In this document: positions 15,998 through 23,525 of the stretch, piece after piece
Position numbering within the stretch: position 1 is the first letter of the stretch
How the letters are laid out: each line of letters begins with the position of its first letter
Assembly: GCA_024654485.1 (NCBI GenBank)
Contig: JANLHO010000036.1
Location: forward strand, 1-31,131
DNA from: Patescibacteria group bacterium
GTDB taxonomy: Bacteria > Patescibacteriota > Minisyncoccia > Phycocordibacterales > UBA2100
DNA length: 31,131 nt
Direction of reading: 5' to 3'
Position numbers and translations under genes: made by a program
The notes under the pieces: model-generated
Seen by the model: the letters and a program-made list of their open reading frames with translations, nothing else
What the model was told of the DNA's origin: nothing
The model's database searches: none

Positions 15998-16132
15998 GCA
16001 TCGCACAACAGCAAAGATGCGCCGAGAGAGCGTACTGCATATTTTAGACGTTTTTAGTAATCCCCAGACTTCGCTTTACATATATTGTGCGAATGAACAT
16101 ATAGGGTACACTGCATGTGCACACGAGCGTCT

Positions 16133-16138
16133 TATAAT
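16133..16138 (+). promoter_or_regulatory. -10 of the recombinase gene
   Basis: A perfect TATAAT ends 11 bases before the ATG at 16150, giving a 5' leader of only about five bases. No convincing -35. Confidence 0.6.
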
Positions 16139-16149
16139 TACACCACGGT

Positions 16150-17130
16150 ATGTCCCCTTCCAGCAACAAGCAGAGTCCCGTACGAGAATATCTTCTTCCG
16201 TTTCTGGACTACTGCGAAGTGGAAAAAGGACTGTCCAACAACACGCAGAAGAACTATGCCCAATACCTCAAGCTTTTTCTCGGTTGGCTGCAGAAAACAA
16301 AGAACGACTCCCTACTCCCCCGAGACCTGACCGCCAAGCACATCTGGGATTACCGACTTTACCTCGCCCGCGAATATAGGACTCCTTCCGGAGGATACCT
16401 GGGTAAAAAATCGCAAAACTATTATCTCATCGCTCTGCGAGCGCTTCTTGCGTATTTTGCGGAGCGAGACATTGAGTCTATCCCCTCCTCCAAAGTAAAG
16501 CTCGCAAAACAAAAGGACGAAACCTCCATCTCATTTCTTGATATACACGACATAGAGGAGATGCTAAAAATTCCCGATACCAAGACACGCGCCGGTCTCC
16601 GCGATAGAGCCATTATGGAGTTGTTCTTCTCTTCCGGGATGCGCATATCGGAGCTGGTTGCGCTAAACGCGGACCAAGTGTCGTTCCTCCGTGACAAAAG
16701 CACGACGCGCACCTATGAGCTTTCCATCATAGGCAAGGGGAAGCGCGCTCGTACGATATTCATCTCGCCACGCGCAGCCGAATGGCTGCGCGCATATCTA
16801 TCGGCGCGACGGGACGTGCACAAACCACTCTTCATAAACCTGCGCTCCAAGTCGGCGGAAAATACTCGCCTCTCTCCCCGCTCAATCCAACTGATGATAT
16901 CCAGATGTGCCGTACTGGCCGGACTGTCAAAAAAAGTAACGCCGCATACGCTGCGTCACACATATGCCACGGATCTTCTGACCCACGGCGCCGATCTGCG
17001 GAGCGTGCAAGAGCTCCTAGGACACAAGAACGTAGCGACGACACAGATATATACGCACGTTACCAACAAGCGCCTGCGCGACATACACGAGAAATTCCAC
17101 GGCGGTCGTGACATCAGGAAAGATAGCTGA
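16150..17130 (+). CDS. xerC: Tyrosine recombinase, XerC/XerD-like
   Basis: 326 residues with an N-terminal SAM-like DNA-binding domain (FLDYCEVEKGLSNNTQKNYAQYL) and a C-terminal catalytic domain. All catalytic residues are present: Arg165 (SSGMRISEL), Lys196 (GKGKRARTI), His266 and Arg269 (HTLRHTYA), His292 (LLGHKN) and Tyr301 (IYTHV). Length and the ending VTNKRLRDIHEKFHG fit the chromosomal dimer-resolution recombinases that act at dif sites with FtsK, not a phage integrase. There is no adjacent attachment site or cargo. Whether it is the only Xer of this genome cannot be seen. Confidence 0.92.
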   Translation: MSPSSNKQSPVREYLLPFLDYCEVEKGLSNNTQKNYAQYLKLFLGWLQKTKNDSLLPRDLTAKHIWDYRLYLAREYRTPSGGYLGKKSQNYYLIALRALLAYFAERDIESIPSSKVKLAKQKDETSISFLDIHDIEEMLKIPDTKTRAGLRDRAIMELFFSSGMRISELVALNADQVSFLRDKSTTRTYELSIIGKGKRARTIFISPRAAEWLRAYLSARRDVHKPLFINLRSKSAENTRLSPRSIQLMISRCAVLAGLSKKVTPHTLRHTYATDLLTHGADLRSVQELLGHKNVATTQIYTHVTNKRLRDIHEKFHGGRDIRKDS

Positions 17131-17155
17131 GCTAATCACCAGCCGTACCACTTCC

Positions 17156-17181
17156 CCGCCGTGGGGGCGGACCCCTTGTTT
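17156..17181 (+). terminator. Possible terminator after the recombinase gene
   Basis: CCGCC (17156-17160) pairs with GGCGG (17166-17170) over a 5-base loop and is followed by a C-run and TTGTTTATTT. It lies in the 49-base gap between the convergent recombinase and SPFH genes. The stem is short, so confidence is modest. Confidence 0.35.
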
Positions 17182-17932
17182 ATTTCCCGCTTATTTTTTC
17201 CAGTGCGCGCAGTATTTCAAGAGGGACGGCGAAGACGACGGTGTTGGACTGGTCGGACGATAGGTCGTTGATGGATTGCAGTGTGCGCAGGTGCAGGGCG
17301 CCGGGTGCTGCGGAGAGCATATTGGCGGCCTTGGCCATGTTCTCGGCCGCTTGCACCTCCCCTTCGGCCTTGATGATGACGGCGCGCTTCTCACGCTCGG
17401 CCTCGGCCTGCTTCGCGATAGTGCGCTCCATGTCGGCGGGTAGTGCGATGTCCTTGAGCTCTACGTTGGAAACCTTGATGCCCCACGGGTCGCTGGCGAG
17501 ATCCACGACCATCCGGATACGCTCCGATATCTTCTCTCGGCCGGAGAGGAGCTCGTCAAGCTCCACCTCCCCCACCGCGTTGCGCATGGTCGTCTGCGCG
17601 AGCTGGCTCATCGCATATATGAAATCCTCCACTTCAAGGAATGCTTTGGCCGCATCCACAACGCGGTAGTAGATGACGGCGTTCACCCCCACCGAGATGT
17701 TGTCTTTCGTGATGGCTTTCTGCTCCGGCACGTCCACCGCCTTCACGCGCATATCCACTTTGCGCATCTGCTGGAAGATGGGGATTATAAGTCGCCAGCC
17801 CGGCTCTTTTATCCCTCGGAAGCGGCCCATTGTGAAAAATACGCCGCGTTCGTACTGGCTCACCTGCCGCAATACCACGATTAGCACGACTATCGTGAGC
17901 ACTATCACGGATACGACGGTGACCGGATTCAT
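17180..17932 (-). CDS. SPFH/stomatin-like membrane protein (slipin)
   Basis: 250 residues from ATG 17932. One N-terminal membrane span (VTVVSVIVLTIVVLIVVL) is followed by a band-7 domain: QYERGVFFTMGRF, EPGWRLIIPIFQQMRKVDMR, then VNAVIYYRVVDAAKAF, and MRNAVGEVELDELLSGRE. The last third is an Ala/Glu-rich coiled coil (MERTIAKQAEAEREKRAVIIKAEG) typical of stomatins, which form ring-like membrane microdomains. Often such genes sit beside an NfeD-type gene; none is seen here. An open frame extends upstream, but TATAAT 6 bases before 17932 fixes the start. The promoter lies in the 3' end of the exonuclease gene. Confidence 0.92.
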   Translation of the reverse strand: MNPVTVVSVIVLTIVVLIVVLRQVSQYERGVFFTMGRFRGIKEPGWRLIIPIFQQMRKVDMRVKAVDVPEQKAITKDNISVGVNAVIYYRVVDAAKAFLEVEDFIYAMSQLAQTTMRNAVGEVELDELLSGREKISERIRMVVDLASDPWGIKVSNVELKDIALPADMERTIAKQAEAEREKRAVIIKAEGEVQAAENMAKAANMLSAAPGALHLRTLQSINDLSSDQSNTVVFAVPLEILRALEKISGK

Positions 17933-17938
17933 ATGAGA

Positions 17939-17944
17939 ATTATA
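17939..17944 (-). promoter_or_regulatory. -10 of the SPFH gene
   Basis: On the minus strand a perfect TATAAT ends 6 bases before ATG 17932, with a TTGAGA-like -35 about 15 bases upstream (short spacing). It sits across the stop region of the exonuclease gene, which ends at 17940, allowing independent leaderless expression. Confidence 0.65.
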
Positions 17945-18536
17945 CCCTTTTCCAGGGTATCTCAAACTCGCTGAATTCCGGCAGGAGCCTGCGCCCGTAC
18001 AGGAGGCGCGATATCACCTCTGCGTGCGAAAGCGCCCCCGTAAGGGCATTGTGAGGCATGGGTTCCTCCGGGATACCGCAATAATTCAGGACCGCATCCA
18101 GGTCCAGCGCGGAGCGGCGCTTGGCTAGCGGCGGCTTCATCCCGCGTCCCACGATGTGCATGTAGCAGAGCGTGTGGGTATCTATGGTGCGATATGCAAA
18201 AGGCCAATCCGTGTGCCCTGCCCTCTCGGCCGCGGCTTTCAGAAAATCGCGGTCAAAAGATACGTTCTGTCCGGCAAGCGTGCGATTCTCCAAATTTTCA
18301 CTCCAGCGCAAAAAAGCATGCACCGCATCGGCTTCCGACTGTTTTTTGGGATCCGTTATCTCCTCGCGCGTGAAGCCGCATACGGCAAGGGACTCGTCGT
18401 TTATGTGCGCGCCGTCCCATATTCGGCATTCTTCATAAAAACGGTTCTTGGGATTCGCAAGGTCCAGAGCGCCGATGGAGACGATGGAGTTCTTGTTGGG
18501 ATCCACGCCCGAAGCCTCAACGTCTACGACTAGCAT
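17940..18536 (-). CDS. DEDDh-type 3'-5' exonuclease (DnaQ-like), motif III changed
   Basis: 198 residues. The ExoI motif VVDVEASG gives Asp5 and Glu7. ExoII lies in NVSFDRDFL (Asp95 or Asp97). ExoIII begins with His162 in PHNALTGAL, where DEDDh enzymes have H-x4-D; the position of the last Asp is Gly167. Asp5-Glu7-Asp95/97-His162 are otherwise in place, so either another residue (Glu173 is nearby) supplies the metal ligand or the protein has lost activity. Expected role: proofreading or RNA/DNA trimming in the cytoplasm. It is not fused to a polymerase. The start is ATG 18536, with TACTAT 7 bases upstream inside a tandem repeat. Confidence 0.85.
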   Translation of the reverse strand: MLVVDVEASGVDPNKNSIVSIGALDLANPKNRFYEECRIWDGAHINDESLAVCGFTREEITDPKKQSEADAVHAFLRWSENLENRTLAGQNVSFDRDFLKAAAERAGHTDWPFAYRTIDTHTLCYMHIVGRGMKPPLAKRRSALDLDAVLNYCGIPEEPMPHNALTGALSHAEVISRLLYGRRLLPEFSEFEIPWKRV

Positions 18537-18543
18537 GGGCTAC

Positions 18544-18572
18544 ATAGTAAACAGAAAACAGTAAACAGTAAA
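18544..18572 (-). promoter_or_regulatory. Exonuclease promoter built from a tandem repeat
   Basis: On the minus strand TTTACT (18572-18567) and TACTAT (18549-18544) are 17 bases apart, and the ATG follows after 7 bases. Both boxes are units or edges of the 7-base repeat at 18546-18575. Confidence 0.5.
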
Positions 18573-18575
18573 CAG
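18546..18575. repeat. 7-base tandem repeat (AGTAAAC)
   Basis: Four units read AGTAAAC, AGAAAAC, AGTAAAC, AGTAAAC, then AG. The rest of this 74-base interval holds another short direct repeat (GGTCACTC, GGTCACTG at about 18590-18606). A similar AGAAAACAG word occurs twice in the coding strand of leuS. Confidence 0.85.
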
Positions 18576-18610
18576 GAGCGCGAATCCGCTGGTCACTCGG
18601 TCACTGTTCT

Positions 18611-18973
18611 CTATTCCAATCCCTTGCAGCTCTTGGAGGGCGTATAGCCGGCTGCGCGCGCATCTTTTTCACTCTGGAACCATATCTGGTTGTCGGGAGC
18701 TATATTGGCTGCTCCGGTGCACCACGGAAAGTAGTACACTCTGCCCGAGCGCGAGGCCACGAGCAGTGCCCCCAGATAAGCCCCGCGCGGCTTCATCTCA
18801 GACGGCATCTCCTGCACGGCTACGGGCGGTCGGACGTCCTCAAGGGCCGAGAATCTGCCCAATCCGAAGGAAATAAGCCCGACGAGCAGAACGACCGCAA
18901 CGAGGCCCCAATCCCCTATCGCGGCCTCATAAGCGGCCTTGATTTTTCGGCTGTATTCCTGTATATTCACCAT
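18611..18973 (-). CDS. Small membrane protein with Ada-like Cys-pair domain
   Basis: 120 residues: a short amphipathic start, one membrane span (about 23-42, GLVAVVLLVGLISFGLG), a Pro/Met-rich linker and a C-terminal domain. That domain reads SGRVYYFPWCTGAANI...WFQSEKDARAAGYTPSKSCKGL, with Cys85 and Cys116. The pattern (K-YH-P-C-xx--I...W---E-A---GY-P-K-C) is that of the Ada/nuclease-type metal- or nucleic-acid-binding fold seen in small CPR membrane proteins. Only two of the four Ada zinc cysteines are present, so zinc binding is doubtful. The domain should lie outside the membrane. Function unknown. Confidence 0.7.
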   Translation of the reverse strand: MVNIQEYSRKIKAAYEAAIGDWGLVAVVLLVGLISFGLGRFSALEDVRPPVAVQEMPSEMKPRGAYLGALLVASRSGRVYYFPWCTGAANIAPDNQIWFQSEKDARAAGYTPSKSCKGLE

Positions 18974-18981
18974 GCTTGAAC

Positions 18982-18987
18982 ATTGTA
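18982..18987 (-). promoter_or_regulatory. -10 of the Cys-pair membrane protein gene
   Basis: On the minus strand TACAAT ends 8 bases before the ATG at 18973, repeating the leaderless spacing. The divergent rpmA has TATAAG at 19021-19026, 14 bases before its ATG, and no Shine-Dalgarno sequence. Confidence 0.55.
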
Positions 18988-19040
18988 GCGTGCATTTGGA
19001 TTCTTCTAAAAGCAGCCAGCTATAAGTTACAAGCTATTTT

Positions 19041-19313
19041 ATGGCCCATACAAAAGCAGGCGGAACAGCTAAAAACCTACGCGATTCCAACCCGAAATAT
19101 CTCGGGGTCAAGAGAGCCGACGGCTCAAAGGTGTCTGTCGGCGAGGTCATCGTCCGCCAGCGCGGGACTCCCATCGTGGCGGGCAAGAATATAGGCGTCG
19201 GCAAGGACCACACTCTTTTTGCCCTTTCGGACGGCACAGTCCACTTCCGCACCAAGCGCAAGCTCAATTTTGACGGCCGCTCCAAAAAGCGCAGTGTCGT
19301 TGACGTCTACTAA
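19041..19313 (+). CDS. rpmA: 50S ribosomal protein bL27
   Basis: 90 residues. The N-terminus MAHTKAGGTAKNLRDSNPKYLGVK is the canonical start of mature bL27, whose tail reaches the peptidyl-transferase centre, so no Prp-type prepeptide cleavage is needed. GDxxVRQRGTxxxxGxNxGxGxDHTLFA follows as expected. Usually the gene is next to rplU (bL21); here it stands alone, and converges on rplI with stops overlapping by four bases. Two ribosomal protein genes arranged tail to tail is unusual. Confidence 0.97.
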   Translation: MAHTKAGGTAKNLRDSNPKYLGVKRADGSKVSVGEVIVRQRGTPIVAGKNIGVGKDHTLFALSDGTVHFRTKRKLNFDGRSKKRSVVDVY

Positions 19314-19759
19314 GCGTTCTCTGCACTCACCGCAACGGTGATGTGCGCCTCCGCGCCTGCGGCGCGCACCGTAAGCTTGTGCTCCCCCGTCGTCTTGATG
19401 GGTTTCGGCAAATCTATTGCATCGGCAGGTATCATTGCGCCTTTTCCGTTCAAAATAGCCAGCGATATGTCGGCCGCGTTTATCGCCTTGAAAAGGCCGC
19501 CCTTATCCGTCGCGCGCGCTTTGATTTCTATCACGGCGCCCTCCACGCTTTTCACTACGCCCGCAATCGTTTTGTTCTCCTGCGCGCGCTGCTCCGTCTT
19601 TTTATTTTGCGCGGCTTCGTGCGCGGCCAGCTTGTCGGCGGTCGCCTGCTCCGCAAGGCCATTGGGTATGAGGTAGTTCATCGCGTATCCGTCGGATACC
19701 TCCACGACACTCCCCTGCTGCCCCGTCTTTGCCACATCTTTTAGTAAAATGACTTTCAT
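19310..19759 (-). CDS. rplI: 50S ribosomal protein bL9
   Basis: 149 residues, the normal size. The N-terminal RNA-binding domain starts MKVILLKDVAKTGQQGSVVEVSDGYAMNYL and has the conserved NYLIPNGLA. A charged helical connector (EQRAQENKTIAG) leads to the C-terminal domain (SVTxxDI-like ATDKGGLFKAINAADI). Several CPR lineages are reported to lack bL9, so its presence helps to place the organism outside those. The gene follows the processing protease by 11 bases on the same strand, and its TAG stop overlaps the rpmA stop on the other strand. Confidence 0.95.
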   Translation of the reverse strand: MKVILLKDVAKTGQQGSVVEVSDGYAMNYLIPNGLAEQATADKLAAHEAAQNKKTEQRAQENKTIAGVVKSVEGAVIEIKARATDKGGLFKAINAADISLAILNGKGAMIPADAIDLPKPIKTTGEHKLTVRAAGAEAHITVAVSAENA

Positions 19760-19770
19760 AGAGATTGTCG

Positions 19771-21051
19771 CTACATGCTTAGCAGCTCCAGAGCTTTGTC
19801 CATCTGCGGGTCTCTGTCTGCAGCTGCGTCCTCGTCAGTGTACTCCACTTTCACGTCCGGTACGATACCTGATAACGGTATCTGAGTGCCGTCGGGGCCG
19901 AGCCATCGGGCGACAGTTAGCTTGAGCGCGGTTTCGGGCGTTATGTCCACAAGCTCTTGTACCGAACCCTTACCGAAAGTCTCCACGCCCACAAGAATTG
20001 CTTTTTCCCAGTATCGCAGCGCATCCGCAAGTATCTCGGAAGCCGATGCGGAGCCGCGGTCCACGAGTATGACCATGCGCAGATTGTCGTTGAAGATGTC
20101 GTACCCGAGCGAACGATGGATTATGTTGCCTGCATGCCCGTCGTAGTCTTCGGTAACGACCGTCTTCCCCGCCGGCAAGAACCAGCTCGCGATGTCCACT
20201 GCTGCGTCAAGGTAGCCTCCGGGATTGCCTCGCAGGTCAAGCACGAGCTTGGTATTTCCCGATTCTACGAATTCCCGCAGGGCGCTGCGGAAGAGTTGCG
20301 GAGAGTTGGACGTGAACGACGCTATTGTTATAACAAAGACACCGCCATCCTTTTGTTCCGTGGTGACTATGGGGACGTTGATCACGTCGCGCGTTACTTT
20401 TATTTCCCGAGGAGTGCCCCATCCGTCGCGAAGTATCGTCAGGGCTACCTGTGTGCCCTTGGGGCCGCGTATGAGTCGCACGGCCGAGCCGGTATCTATC
20501 CCGGCTGTATCCGCTCCGTCTATCTTCAGTATCCGGTCCCCGCTCTTTATGCCGGCCTTATCCGCAGGCGTACCCTTCAAGGGCGACACGACCGTCAGCA
20601 CTCCGTCCTTCACGTCTATTTCCATGCCGACTCCTTCAAAGCTGCCGCTCATATCGGCTGCGAATTCTTTATTCTCGGAAGGCGGCAGGAAAAAGGTGTA
20701 CGGGTCGTTCAGGGACGCCGAAAGACCGGATATCAACCCCCAGACACGCTCCTGATTTAAGTCGGCAGTTGTGGTAGCGGCCGACGTGGTGGTTGCGACT
20801 GCCGCCGGAACGAATTTCTCGTCTATCACGCGCCACGCTTTCCACACCGGCGTGAAGTCCACGCCTTCGGGCGCGCCGGGCGGCGCGATGCCGACCGCTC
20901 CGAGCATTGAGTTCGTCGCGAGCAGCGCTCCTGCGACGAATCCCGCAGATGCGAACAGCAGCGCACCTATCGCCAATCCGGCGGGGCCAAGAGATTTGAG
21001 GCGATGTTCACCCATATATATCGGATGATTATCGCACGCCATGAAGCACAT
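19771..21051 (-). CDS. ctpA: C-terminal processing protease (CtpA, peptidase S41)
   Basis: 426 residues from ATG 21051, or 414 from ATG 21015. A membrane anchor (GLAIGALLFASAGFVAGALLA) puts the enzyme outside the cytoplasmic membrane. A PDZ domain (GVGMEIDVKDG...PADKAGIKSGDRILKIDG) binds substrate C-termini. The catalytic domain has LDLRGNPGGYLDAAVDIA, then GSASASE with nucleophile Ser324 and FGKGSVQE with general base Lys349 (numbers from 21015), 25 residues apart as in E. coli Tsp. A TATATT box ends 4 bases before 21051, so the start is uncertain. The unusual Thr/Ala-rich patch (TTTSAATTTAD) is a linker. It probably shares a message with rplI. Confidence 0.93.
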   Translation of the reverse strand: MCFMACDNHPIYMGEHRLKSLGPAGLAIGALLFASAGFVAGALLATNSMLGAVGIAPPGAPEGVDFTPVWKAWRVIDEKFVPAAVATTTSAATTTADLNQERVWGLISGLSASLNDPYTFFLPPSENKEFAADMSGSFEGVGMEIDVKDGVLTVVSPLKGTPADKAGIKSGDRILKIDGADTAGIDTGSAVRLIRGPKGTQVALTILRDGWGTPREIKVTRDVINVPIVTTEQKDGGVFVITIASFTSNSPQLFRSALREFVESGNTKLVLDLRGNPGGYLDAAVDIASWFLPAGKTVVTEDYDGHAGNIIHRSLGYDIFNDNLRMVILVDRGSASASEILADALRYWEKAILVGVETFGKGSVQELVDITPETALKLTVARWLGPDGTQIPLSGIVPDVKVEYTDEDAAADRDPQMDKALELLSM

Positions 21052-21064
21052 GCAAAATATACGG

Positions 21065-21070
21065 TATAAT
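21065..21070 (+). promoter_or_regulatory. -10 of corA
   Basis: TATAAT ends 7 bases before ATG 21078. An earlier in-frame ATG (21069) overlaps this box and is therefore unlikely to be the true start. The divergent protease promoter (TATATT on the minus strand, 21061-21056) lies next to it, so RNA polymerase binding on the two sides may compete. Confidence 0.65.
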
Positions 21071-21077
21071 GTTGCGC

Positions 21078-21989
21078 ATGCGCTCCCGATACGAGCACAA
21101 CGGATTGGTCTGGATAGATCTGGAATCTCCCAGCCGCGAAGAGGTGCAGGACATCATCAACGAGTTTGGCATACAGCCTCTGGTCGCGGAGGAGCTTCTG
21201 CTACCTACCACGAAGCCGCGCGTGGAGATCACGCCGGACTACATGTATCTTGTGCTCCACTTCCCCGCCCTCCGGCATTCGCACAAGACAAAAGAGCAGG
21301 AGATAGATTTCATCATAGGCCAGCGTTATCTGATAACGACACGCTACGATACCATTGACCCAATTCACAAATTCTCAAAGATATTTGAAGTCAACTCCAT
21401 ACTGGACAAGAGCAACGTGGGCGAGCACGCGGGGTATCTTTTCTTCTACATGCTAAAAAAGCTCTACAAAGCGGTGGAGCACGAGGTGGAGTACGTGAGG
21501 CACGATCTCACAATAGTGGAGGATCATATTTTCACCGGACACGAGGTAGACATGGTCGCCGCTATCTCCCGCAGTGCCCGCGACCTCCTGAACCTGCGCC
21601 AGACTATAGAGCCGCATCGCGAGACTCTGCGCGAGCTTGAGGCTGCCGGCCCGCGCTTTTTCGGCCATGATTTCCATCCATATCTCAAAGCGCTTTCCAA
21701 CGAGTACTATCGCGTGCACAACCACATATCACGGCATACCGAATCTCTGCACGAGCTGCGGGAGACCAATAATTCCCTTCTATCCACGAAGCAGAACGAG
21801 GCTATGCGCATCCTGACCATCATGGCGTTCGTAACCTTCCCCCTCTCACTTATCGCCAGTATTTTCGGCATGAACACATCGTGGCTGCCGATTGTGGGTA
21901 TGACGAACGATTTCTGGTACGTCACGGCGATAATGGCGGCGGCGGCACTCGCCATGTTCATCTTCTTCAAGCGCAAAAAATGGCTTTGA
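21078..21989 (+). CDS. corA: CorA-family magnesium/divalent cation channel
   Basis: 303 residues. The large N-terminal cytoplasmic domain (VWIDLESPSREEVQDI, LVAEELLLPTTKPRVE) is followed by the long stalk helix and two C-terminal membrane spans. The selectivity motif GMN is present (SIFGMNTSW), and the last span is followed by the basic FFKRKKWL. Length and arrangement fit the pentameric CorA Mg2+ (Co2+/Ni2+) channel. I set the start at ATG 21078 from the promoter spacing. The stop lies just upstream of cysS, whose start is 5 bases later. Confidence 0.95.
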   Translation: MRSRYEHNGLVWIDLESPSREEVQDIINEFGIQPLVAEELLLPTTKPRVEITPDYMYLVLHFPALRHSHKTKEQEIDFIIGQRYLITTRYDTIDPIHKFSKIFEVNSILDKSNVGEHAGYLFFYMLKKLYKAVEHEVEYVRHDLTIVEDHIFTGHEVDMVAAISRSARDLLNLRQTIEPHRETLRELEAAGPRFFGHDFHPYLKALSNEYYRVHNHISRHTESLHELRETNNSLLSTKQNEAMRILTIMAFVTFPLSLIASIFGMNTSWLPIVGMTNDFWYVTAIMAAAALAMFIFFKRKKWL

Positions 21990-21994
21990 GGCGT

Positions 21995-23476
21995 ATGAAG
22001 CTTAGCGACCTATGGAACGCCTTGCGGCGGAGGGGTAAGGTGCCACTGACTCTCTACAACACTGCTTCAAAAGAGCCGGAGATATTCCGGCTTCCGCCGC
22101 AGGCGAAAGAAGTGCGCATGTACAACTGCGGACCTACCGTATACGGCCGACAGCACATCGGCAATCTTTCCATGTTTGTATTCACAGACGTCCTGCGCCG
22201 CACCCTTGAATACAACGACTTCAAGGTGAAGCAGGTCATCAATATCACCGATGTGGGGCATCTCTCCTCGGACGCCGACGAGGGGGAGGACAAGATGACC
22301 GCCGGCCTCAAGAAAGAGGGGCTGGAGCTGACGCTCCCCAACATGAAAGCGCTCGGCGAGAAATACACCAATCTATTCCTTGAGGATGTGCGCGCTCTCA
22401 ATATTCGCATAGACGACGTGACCCTACCGCGCGCGTCCGGCTACATCAGTGCCGAAATAGCGATGGTCCACGCGCTTGAGGAAAAAGGATACACATACAA
22501 AACACCGAACGGGGTGTATTTTGATACTTCCCGCTTTCCGGAATACGGAAAGCTCGGCGGTATAGACCTCAAGGGGCTCAAAGCGGGCACCCGCGTCCTT
22601 GCCGACAGGGAGAAGCGCAGCCCCACCGACTTTCTACTGTGGAAGTCGGATGAGAGGATCGGCTGGGACTCGCCATGGGGAATGGGTTTTCCGGGGTGGC
22701 ATATTGAGTGCTCGGCCATGATACGCGCCACACTCGGGCAGCAGATAGACATTCACACCGGCGGCATAGAGCACATCCCCATCCACCACAACAACGAGAT
22801 AGCGCAGTCGGAATCCGCGACCGGCAAGAAGCCCCTTGCGCGCTTCTGGATGCATCGCGCGCACATACGGTTTGAAGGAGGAAAGATGGCAAAGTCCGAG
22901 GGCAATATCGTGTACCTAAACGACATCACGGAGCGCGGTTTTCACCCGCTCGCCTTGCGCTACCTATTCCTAACGGCGCACTACCGTACGCCTATGAGCT
23001 TCTCTTGGGAAGCCCTTGAAGGCACGCAAAAGGCCTACGCCAAGCTCGTAGCGCGCAGGCTTTCTCTCAAGACATCGGCACAGGCTCCCGCGCCGCCGCT
23101 ATGGAAGCGTAAATTCACGCGCCATATCAACGACGATCTGGACACTCCCGGTGCGCTCGCCACGCTATTGGGTATGATGCGCGACAATAAGCTCACCGAC
23201 GACGAGTTGCTTGCGGGAATCACGGACATGGACAAGGTCTTGGGTCTAAACCTTGCCGAACCGGACGCTCTTGCGCGGGAAATGGCCGCCTCCGAAACGA
23301 GAGAGATGGTCCCGCAGGATTCCCTTCCGCAAAACGTCCGCGAGCTTCTGAAGAAGCGAGAGGAAGCGCGCTCCAAGAAAGAATGGCCGCAGGCGGATGA
23401 GTTGCGCATCCTTATAGAGGGCGAGGGCTACGAGGTGGAAGACGCGCCCGAAGGTCCCCGCGTCTACAAGCTCTAG
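21995..23476 (+). CDS. cysS: Cysteinyl-tRNA synthetase
   Basis: 493 residues. It charges tRNA-Cys. MYNCGPTVYGRQHIGNL carries the first zinc Cys (Cys45) and the HIGN motif. GWHIECSAM and HHNNEIAQSE give the other zinc ligands, and GGKMAKSEGN is the KMSKS loop with Ala for the first Ser, a common variant. I prefer ATG 21995 (MKLSDLW) because GAGG lies just upstream; ATG 21980 within corA is in frame and also possible. An N-terminal extension of about 20 residues precedes the usual start (LTLYNT). The stop codon lies within a large perfect palindrome shared with convergent leuS. Confidence 0.95.
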   Translation: MKLSDLWNALRRRGKVPLTLYNTASKEPEIFRLPPQAKEVRMYNCGPTVYGRQHIGNLSMFVFTDVLRRTLEYNDFKVKQVINITDVGHLSSDADEGEDKMTAGLKKEGLELTLPNMKALGEKYTNLFLEDVRALNIRIDDVTLPRASGYISAEIAMVHALEEKGYTYKTPNGVYFDTSRFPEYGKLGGIDLKGLKAGTRVLADREKRSPTDFLLWKSDERIGWDSPWGMGFPGWHIECSAMIRATLGQQIDIHTGGIEHIPIHHNNEIAQSESATGKKPLARFWMHRAHIRFEGGKMAKSEGNIVYLNDITERGFHPLALRYLFLTAHYRTPMSFSWEALEGTQKAYAKLVARRLSLKTSAQAPAPPLWKRKFTRHINDDLDTPGALATLLGMMRDNKLTDDELLAGITDMDKVLGLNLAEPDALAREMAASETREMVPQDSLPQNVRELLKKREEARSKKEWPQADELRILIEGEGYEVEDAPEGPRVYKL

Positions 23477-23503
23477 AGTTTGCTCTAGAGCAAACTCTAG
23501 AGC
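23470..23503. terminator. 34-base perfect palindrome between cysS and leuS
   Basis: Three copies of the self-complementary octamer CTCTAGAG are separated by TTTG and then CAAA, and a G-C pair closes the ends, so the whole block is its own reverse complement. It includes the cysS stop codon (TAG at 23474-23476) and ends 22 bases before the leuS stop. It can form one 17-pair cruciform-like hairpin or smaller alternatives between adjacent octamers. There is no U-tract on either strand. A bidirectional transcript-end structure is the likely role. Confidence 0.7.
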
Positions 23504-23525
23504 AGATACTGTAGCGTATGCTGCG

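Noticed and set aside
16007..16149. Possible dif or att site next to the recombinase gene
   Set aside because: Only AT-rich sequence and short imperfect symmetries (such as GTGCAC) are present; no 28-base dif-like pattern with two 11-base arms.
16017..16379. Plus-strand frame overlapping the start of the recombinase gene
   Set aside because: It shares the recombinase promoter region but runs out of frame into conserved recombinase codons and resembles nothing.
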